17,309 nucleotides of DNA from an uncultured Coprococcus sp. (GTDB lineage: Bacteria > Bacillota_A > Clostridia > Lachnospirales > Lachnospiraceae): positions 1-17,309 of the forward strand of contig CAAGAB010000175.1 of the NCBI GenBank assembly GCA_900767685.1, given 5' to 3'. Under the pieces are notes generated by a model. The model was given only the letters and a program-made list of their open reading frames with translations. It made no database searches and was not told where the DNA came from. The position numbers and the translations under genes were made by a program. Of this stretch, positions 14,701-17,309 are shown in pieces (the first letter of the stretch is position 1; every line of letters begins with the position of its first letter).

Positions 14701-15346
14701 CAAGATTCCTGCAACAGGCAAACATACCGCAAAGACAACGACCGTTAAGGCGACTGCGAAGACCAATGGAAAGGTTACAGTTAAGTGCTCTGCCTGTGGC
14801 AAGCTGATTTCTTCAAAGACTATACCAAGATTAGCGAGCATCACTCTGGCAGCGACAGAGCTCACCTATAATGGCAAAGTCAGAACTCCGGGCGTGACGG
14901 TCAAGGACAGCAAAGGAAATAAACTTGGAAGTGCTTCTTACACAGTTACATATGCTTCTGGCCGAAAGGCAGTGGGCAGTTACATTGTGAAGATAAGATT
15001 CAAGGGTAATTATAGCGGCACTTTTACAAAATCATTTACAATTAAGCCGAAGGGTGTTGGCGTATCCAGCATAAGTGCAGACAAGAAAAAGCTGGTAGTC
15101 AAGTGGGCAAAGCAGCCGACACAGACAACTGGTTATCAGTTACAGTACAGCACATCTTCAACATTTGCCGGAGCAAAGACTGTTACGATCAGGAAGAATG
15201 CGACAACCAGTTATGCTTTATCAAATCTTCAGGCAAAGAAAAAGTATTATGTGCGGATTCGTACTTATAAGCAGATAACTAAGAATAAGAAGACAAGGAA
15301 TTATTTTTCAGGATGGAGCGGAATAAAGTCAGCCACAACCAAATAA
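11747..15346 (+). CDS. Large secreted modular protein (helical N-region, GLUG-like repeats, Cys-rich modules, MBG-like, FnIII)
   Basis: The 1199-residue product has a Sec signal peptide with a basic start and probable cleavage after AKA at residue 33. Regions, by rough residue: 60-340 helical and partly coiled-coil; 448-770 beta-helix-like, opening with GTSEYPYVIKTEEQFNSFA and including GTFYGNGHSI, as in GLUG-type surface proteins; 774-845 Ig-like; 849-1023 Cys-rich with 13 cysteines in YW-C-x-x-C modules; 1031-1100 MBG-like (ELTYNGK, KGNYSGTF); 1104-1199 fibronectin type III. There is no LPXTG motif or C-terminal anchor, so it is released or bound non-covalently. AGGGGG at 11734-11739 supports ATG 11747; an in-frame TTG at 11714 is weaker. 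A role in adhesion or cell interaction is inferred. Confidence 0.82.
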   Translation: MRKERIKRRIVSMFLVVCMAVGTISVAPKEAKAVDVLSMFDVAGTMVRAGKSAMEQAKKENWSFKDAIGGTFKCIGKELLGINENESPGSTVIMNDVDLSGVESQLYKIQQRLDDQNMTLTALNATMVSNISKTGDALKDIKETLDNNTEILKYNTYLVNFCDMYDAFRIDIKTCETYLDSLKAESDIEVVKNTYDKLFNLGAADETNGLIYRIQRMGGYLRGDLSGVSCPGSVTDILCRYYKAAGYSDAETAAAVKDFVAQAYYTYNLANYYYMSITLFQSTYMSQNNLTRYDTDFGSKLGMNQIEAIFASMTEESMKTTTHVFYDLNKHFSSIEGLEVSYKGPAGYLMRNMKDSTMTVEPGAVITLPDSNSLLAAYFGSGYVKMFGGVCEYSYESSDSGVAINGDRIVFGTDFEEGTDAKVDIYCTIGDQKILLHTYTFTSKAGKLAGGYGTSEYPYVIKTEEQFNSFAGGYYNDAYISLAADLDYKDYYFSSVTGKFSGTFYGNGHSISNVDFRLNNTSKFGIFNCISGGTVQDLTVDKTTMYLEDADGYYYVGVIAGMVENKGKIERCEVIDSYAYGIMSGGRVYLGGITGWLSNSELNGCTLRNVWTIVRESTNKKQDVKGCVGNIAGYVTESKILYCGREDGNVQSESTDSESYTGGMVGQGYNSLMENCWSFMATNAWTDQFKHSADNHGSFAGLCNELKIRKCYIYNGVGAKKSNVDCMILGTTVQGRECDVSYVDDFTLSKLGYEYVGMLTNADITGHPIRLNPVKVDIKTDNAKTTFYYGQDLALNGVSVRLIRSSGFNSRLIPYDVTTDYSSTQPGRHVVTISSGNVKADYDVLVANKPHTYVATKKAATCTEDGYVGYKCQDEGCDSHIADDVLKATGHSTTKEKAKEKTCKTPGNIEYWFCSNCKKCFLDESGEQEISIDDTIIPAAHTIKAVKAVSATCAKAGNKAYWYCGVCHKYFTDAKCTSETTLDKLKIPATGKHTAKTTTVKATAKTNGKVTVKCSACGKLISSKTIPRLASITLAATELTYNGKVRTPGVTVKDSKGNKLGSASYTVTYASGRKAVGSYIVKIRFKGNYSGTFTKSFTIKPKGVGVSSISADKKKLVVKWAKQPTQTTGYQLQYSTSSTFAGAKTVTIRKNATTSYALSNLQAKKKYYVRIRTYKQITKNKKTRNYFSGWSGIKSATTK

Positions 15347-15420
15347 GATTGTGTCGTGATAATATGAAAAAAGTTGCCTGATTAAATGCTGGCAGGATGT
15401 TACTTGAAGGAGGCAGTGAA

Positions 15421-15999
15421 GTGAGAGTACGCAATGAGGAACAGTTTCAAGCTAAAAAGATAGAACTGATGGAAAAATGCTATGAGTGCTATGCCGAGAA
15501 CGGACTGAATTCTGTGGGAATAAGAGGCCTTGCAAAAGCATGCAATACAAACCCATCTGTGTTATATACATATTTTGACGATTTGGATGATCTGATAGTA
15601 CAGTCCACTGCATATTGCATGTCAAAGGTTGAGGATGATTTCATGAAGGAATCGCCAAAGAATGCAGAGGATGTAATGCGTTTTATTGAGGAAATACCAT
15701 ATTGGACGGCAAGGAAGCATGGCAAACAATACAGACTGATGTATCAGGTGTATACTCATCCAAAGTATATTGAGCATGGAAAGAGGTTTTTTGAAGGAGT
15801 CAATGAGAGATATACAGAGTATGCAAAACAGCTTGAGCCTAAGATAGGCATTCCTTACAATATTCTTACTCCATTGATTTTCATCTTCGTAAGAGCAAGC
15901 GTGCATTATGCTTTATTTGAGGATGAATACTATATGAAATCACAGATGGAAGTGTTGAGACAGAGCGTGATACTCTTCATGGAGAAATATTCAAAGTAA
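15421..15999 (+). CDS. TetR/AcrR family transcriptional regulator
   Basis: The 192-residue protein has an N-terminal TetR DNA-binding domain (about residues 8-52: AKKIELMEKCYECYAENGLN, then VGIRGLAKACNTNPSVLYTYF) and a divergent helical ligand domain containing IPYWTARKHGKQYRLMYQVY. GAAGGAGG at 15406-15413 lies 7 bases before GTG 15421, so GTG is preferred to the in-frame ATG at 15397, which has no ribosome site. The gene follows the secreted-protein gene after 74 bases with no clear terminator between, so the two are probably co-transcribed. A strong terminator follows. It is the best candidate to bind the palindrome at 11687-11704, giving a feedback loop. A role in controlling the downstream oleate hydratase is also possible, but no copy of that site occurs there. 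Confidence 0.88.
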   Translation: MRVRNEEQFQAKKIELMEKCYECYAENGLNSVGIRGLAKACNTNPSVLYTYFDDLDDLIVQSTAYCMSKVEDDFMKESPKNAEDVMRFIEEIPYWTARKHGKQYRLMYQVYTHPKYIEHGKRFFEGVNERYTEYAKQLEPKIGIPYNILTPLIFIFVRASVHYALFEDEYYMKSQMEVLRQSVILFMEKYSK

Positions 16000-16014
16000 A
16001 TTTATACAAAACGG

Positions 16015-16050
16015 GTGGAATGATAAAATTTTTATCATTCCACTTTTTTT
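16015..16050 (+). terminator. Intrinsic terminator of the secreted-protein/TetR unit
   Basis: GTGGAATGATAAA (16015-16027) and TTTATCATTCCAC (16031-16043) form a perfect 13-bp stem with a 3-base loop, followed directly by seven T. Confidence 0.93.
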
Positions 16051-16122
16051 GTAAATATGAAATAAAAATTGGGCAAGCTATTATAGGGGCATGAGATAGA
16101 AATAGACAAATATATTATATGC

Positions 16123-16145
16123 GACAGATCAAATTTGAAGCTGTC
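16123..16145. promoter_or_regulatory. Nested inverted repeat upstream of oleate hydratase
   Basis: GACAG (16123-16127) and CTGTC (16141-16145) enclose the perfect palindrome TCAAATTTGA (16129-16138), offset by one base. It could be an operator or a hairpin. No convincing promoter is seen nearby, so its position relative to the transcript start is unknown. Confidence 0.4.
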
Positions 16146-16173
16146 ACATATGTTTATATTTTGATTTGAAAGA

Positions 16174-16247
16174 GGCGGTGCTATGTGACCTGCGGGCACA
16201 TATTGGAATGCACCGACGAACTGCCGCCGACCGTAAGGGAGGGGGCG
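16174..16247 (+). ncRNA. Candidate structured 5' leader of oleate hydratase mRNA
   Basis: This GC-rich block stands out from its AT-rich surroundings. TATGTG/CACATA (16182-16187 with 16197-16202) is nested within GGTGC/GCACC (16177-16181 with 16210-16214). An outer GGC can pair with GCC at 16223-16228. A second option pairs CGCC (16225-16228) with GGCG (16244-16247). GGCGG at 16174 can also pair with CCGCC at 16224, so alternative folds exist just ahead of the ribosome site at 16255-16261. It matches no riboswitch class I know. Confidence 0.42.
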
Positions 16248-16269
16248 ATACAAGAAAGGAGAATTGCTT

Positions 16270-17309
16270 ATGTCAAAGAAGAAATTGGGAATCGGGATAG
16301 CGGCGGTGGCAGCAGTCGGCGCAGGAGCAGCAGCTCTCACAGTAAAGAATCACAATAAGGCAAAAGTTCAGAAGAAGAAGGCAGCGGCTGAACATGCTGA
16401 GTACCGCAATACGGAGCGCGGAAAGCATGAAAAGAACAGCAAGGGAATCTATTATACAAATGGTAACTACGAGGCATTTGCCAGACCGAGAAAGCCGGAG
16501 GGCGTGGATGACAAGAATGCATATATAGTGGGAAGCGGTCTTGCATCACTGGCAGCAGCTTGCTTCCTTGTACGTGATGGACAGATGCCGGGTTCACATA
16601 TCCATATTCTTGAGGCTATGGATATAGCGGGCGGTGCATGCGATGGAATATTTGATCCTGCCAGAGGCTACGTCATGAGAGGTGGACGTGAGATGGAGAA
16701 CCATTTCGAGTGCCTGTGGGATCTGTTCAGAAGTATACCTTCCATAGAGACACCGGGGGTATCTGTTCTTGACGAGTATTACTGGTTGAACAAGGAGGAT
16801 CCAAATTATTCACTGTGCAGAGCAACAGTGAACAGAGGCAAGGATGCCCACACAGATGGCAAATTCAATCTGAGCCAGAAGGGCTGTATGGAGATCATGA
16901 AACTCTTTATGACAAAGGATGAGGATCTGTATGACAAGACAATAGAAGATGTATTCGATGATGAGGTATTTGATTCGACATTCTGGCTGTACTGGAGGAC
17001 GATGTTCGCATTTGAGAACTGGCACAGTGCACTGGAGATGAAACTCTACTTCCAGAGATTCATACATCACATCTCAGGACTTCCAGATTTCTCGGCCCTC
17101 AAGTTCACAAAGTACAACCAGTATGAGTCGCTGATCCTTCCGATGGTGAAGTATCTTGAGGCTGCGGGCGTGACATTCCAGTACAACACGGAGGTCACAA
17201 ATGTGATATTTGACATGAGAGACGGCAAGAAGATAGCAAAGACCATCGAGTGCAGGGTAAACGGAACTGAGAAGGGTATTCCACTCACTGAGAACGATCT
17301 TGTATTTGT
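16270..17309 (+). CDS. ohyA: Oleate hydratase, MCRA family, with membrane-anchor extension (partial at window end)
   Basis: The frame is open from ATG 16270 to the window end, giving 346 residues of a usual 560-650. AAAGGAG at 16255-16261 sets the start. Residues 61-100 match the start of oleate hydratases ([16 protein letters not shown], then [14 protein letters not shown] as the FAD-binding loop), followed by [14 protein letters not shown] and [17 protein letters not shown]. These FAD enzymes add water to the cis-9 bond of oleic and linoleic acid, giving 10-hydroxy acids and detoxifying free fatty acids at the membrane. Residues 1-60 are extra: KKK, a Gly/Ala-rich hydrophobic segment (6-25) and a Lys-rich spacer, predicting a membrane anchor or uncleaved signal. 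The gene follows a complete terminator, so it has its own promoter. Confidence 0.93.
   Translation, partial: MSKKKLGIGIAAVAAVGAGAAALTVKNHNKAKVQKKKAAAEHAEYRNTERGKHEKNSKGIYYTNGNYEAFARPRKPEGVDDKNAYIVGSGLASLAAACFLVRDGQMPGSHIHILEAMDIAGGACDGIFDPARGYVMRGGREMENHFECLWDLFRSIPSIETPGVSVLDEYYWLNKEDPNYSLCRATVNRGKDAHTDGKFNLSQKGCMEIMKLFMTKDEDLYDKTIEDVFDDEVFDSTFWLYWRTMFAFENWHSALEMKLYFQRFIHHISGLPDFSALKFTKYNQYESLILPMVKYLEAAGVTFQYNTEVTNVIFDMRDGKKIAKTIECRVNGTEKGIPLTENDLVF

Noticed and set aside
14362..14865. 167-codon minus-strand frame opposite the Cys-rich modules
   Set aside because: Shadow of the secreted-protein gene; no start signal or recognisable domain.
15250..15346. Sortase or other wall-anchor signal at the end of the secreted protein
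   Set aside because: The protein ends in a fibronectin-like strand (GWSGIKSATTK) with no LPXTG, hydrophobic tail or basic end.
16174..16247. Assignment of the hydratase leader to a known riboswitch
   Set aside because: I compared it from memory with fluoride, c-di-GMP, c-di-AMP, ZTP, THF, SRP and T-box signatures and found no match; kept only as an unclassified candidate.
16035..16597. Minus-strand frames opposite the hydratase leader and N-terminus
   Set aside because: They cross the terminator or the conserved hydratase coding sequence and lack start signals.

Overview
The window looks like chromosomal DNA of a gut Firmicute of the family Lachnospiraceae (a Coprococcus- or Roseburia-like organism is my best guess, from recall and not from a search). 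The reasons are moderate GC with frequent ATA, AGA and AGG codons, strong purine-rich Shine-Dalgarno sites, Gram-positive-style terminators, an LplA-type lipoprotein next to a sugar-type permease, and a large secreted protein with Cys-rich, MBG-like and fibronectin modules. No RNA genes, CRISPR array, prophage or insertion sequence could be supported.

Layout. (1) 1-2557, plus strand: the last 35 codons of an ABC permease, an LplA-like solute-binding lipoprotein and a HAD phosphatase form one operon, closed by a bidirectional terminator. (2) 2609-4392, minus strand: a MarR regulator and a MATE exporter overlap by 10 bp. Their promoter at 4505-4533 carries a perfect 8+8 bp palindrome filling the -35/-10 spacer. 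(3) 4752-5552, plus: a short-chain dehydrogenase with an enlarged nucleotide-binding loop. It shares a strong bidirectional terminator with a minus-strand DUF3592 membrane protein (5699-6175). (4) 6534-11596, plus: a P-type cation ATPase with a probable TTG start, two copies of a 22-bp GC-rich repeat starting just after the ATPase stop codon, a DhaS-like TetR regulator, and a membrane GGDEF protein (probable diguanylate cyclase). (5) 11656-15999, plus: a promoter with a TetR-type palindrome at the start site, a 1199-residue secreted modular protein, and a second TetR regulator, closed by a textbook terminator. (6) 16123-17309, plus: an inverted repeat, a foldable GC-rich leader and the first 346 codons of oleate hydratase, which runs off the window. 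The hydratase has about 60 extra N-terminal residues including a predicted membrane anchor.

How it fits together. Most units are small regulator-plus-effector cassettes: MarR with MATE efflux, TetR with a GGDEF sensor, and TetR with a secreted protein. The two best regulatory signals are the palindrome inside the marR-MATE promoter and the CGAACGTTCG palindrome ahead of the secreted-protein gene. Both are seen directly, but which regulator binds each is inferred. No single new defence or mobile system is evident. The least ordinary items are the membrane-anchored oleate hydratase with its structured leader, the modular secreted protein with its own regulator, and the paired GGGGAC/GTCCCC repeat.
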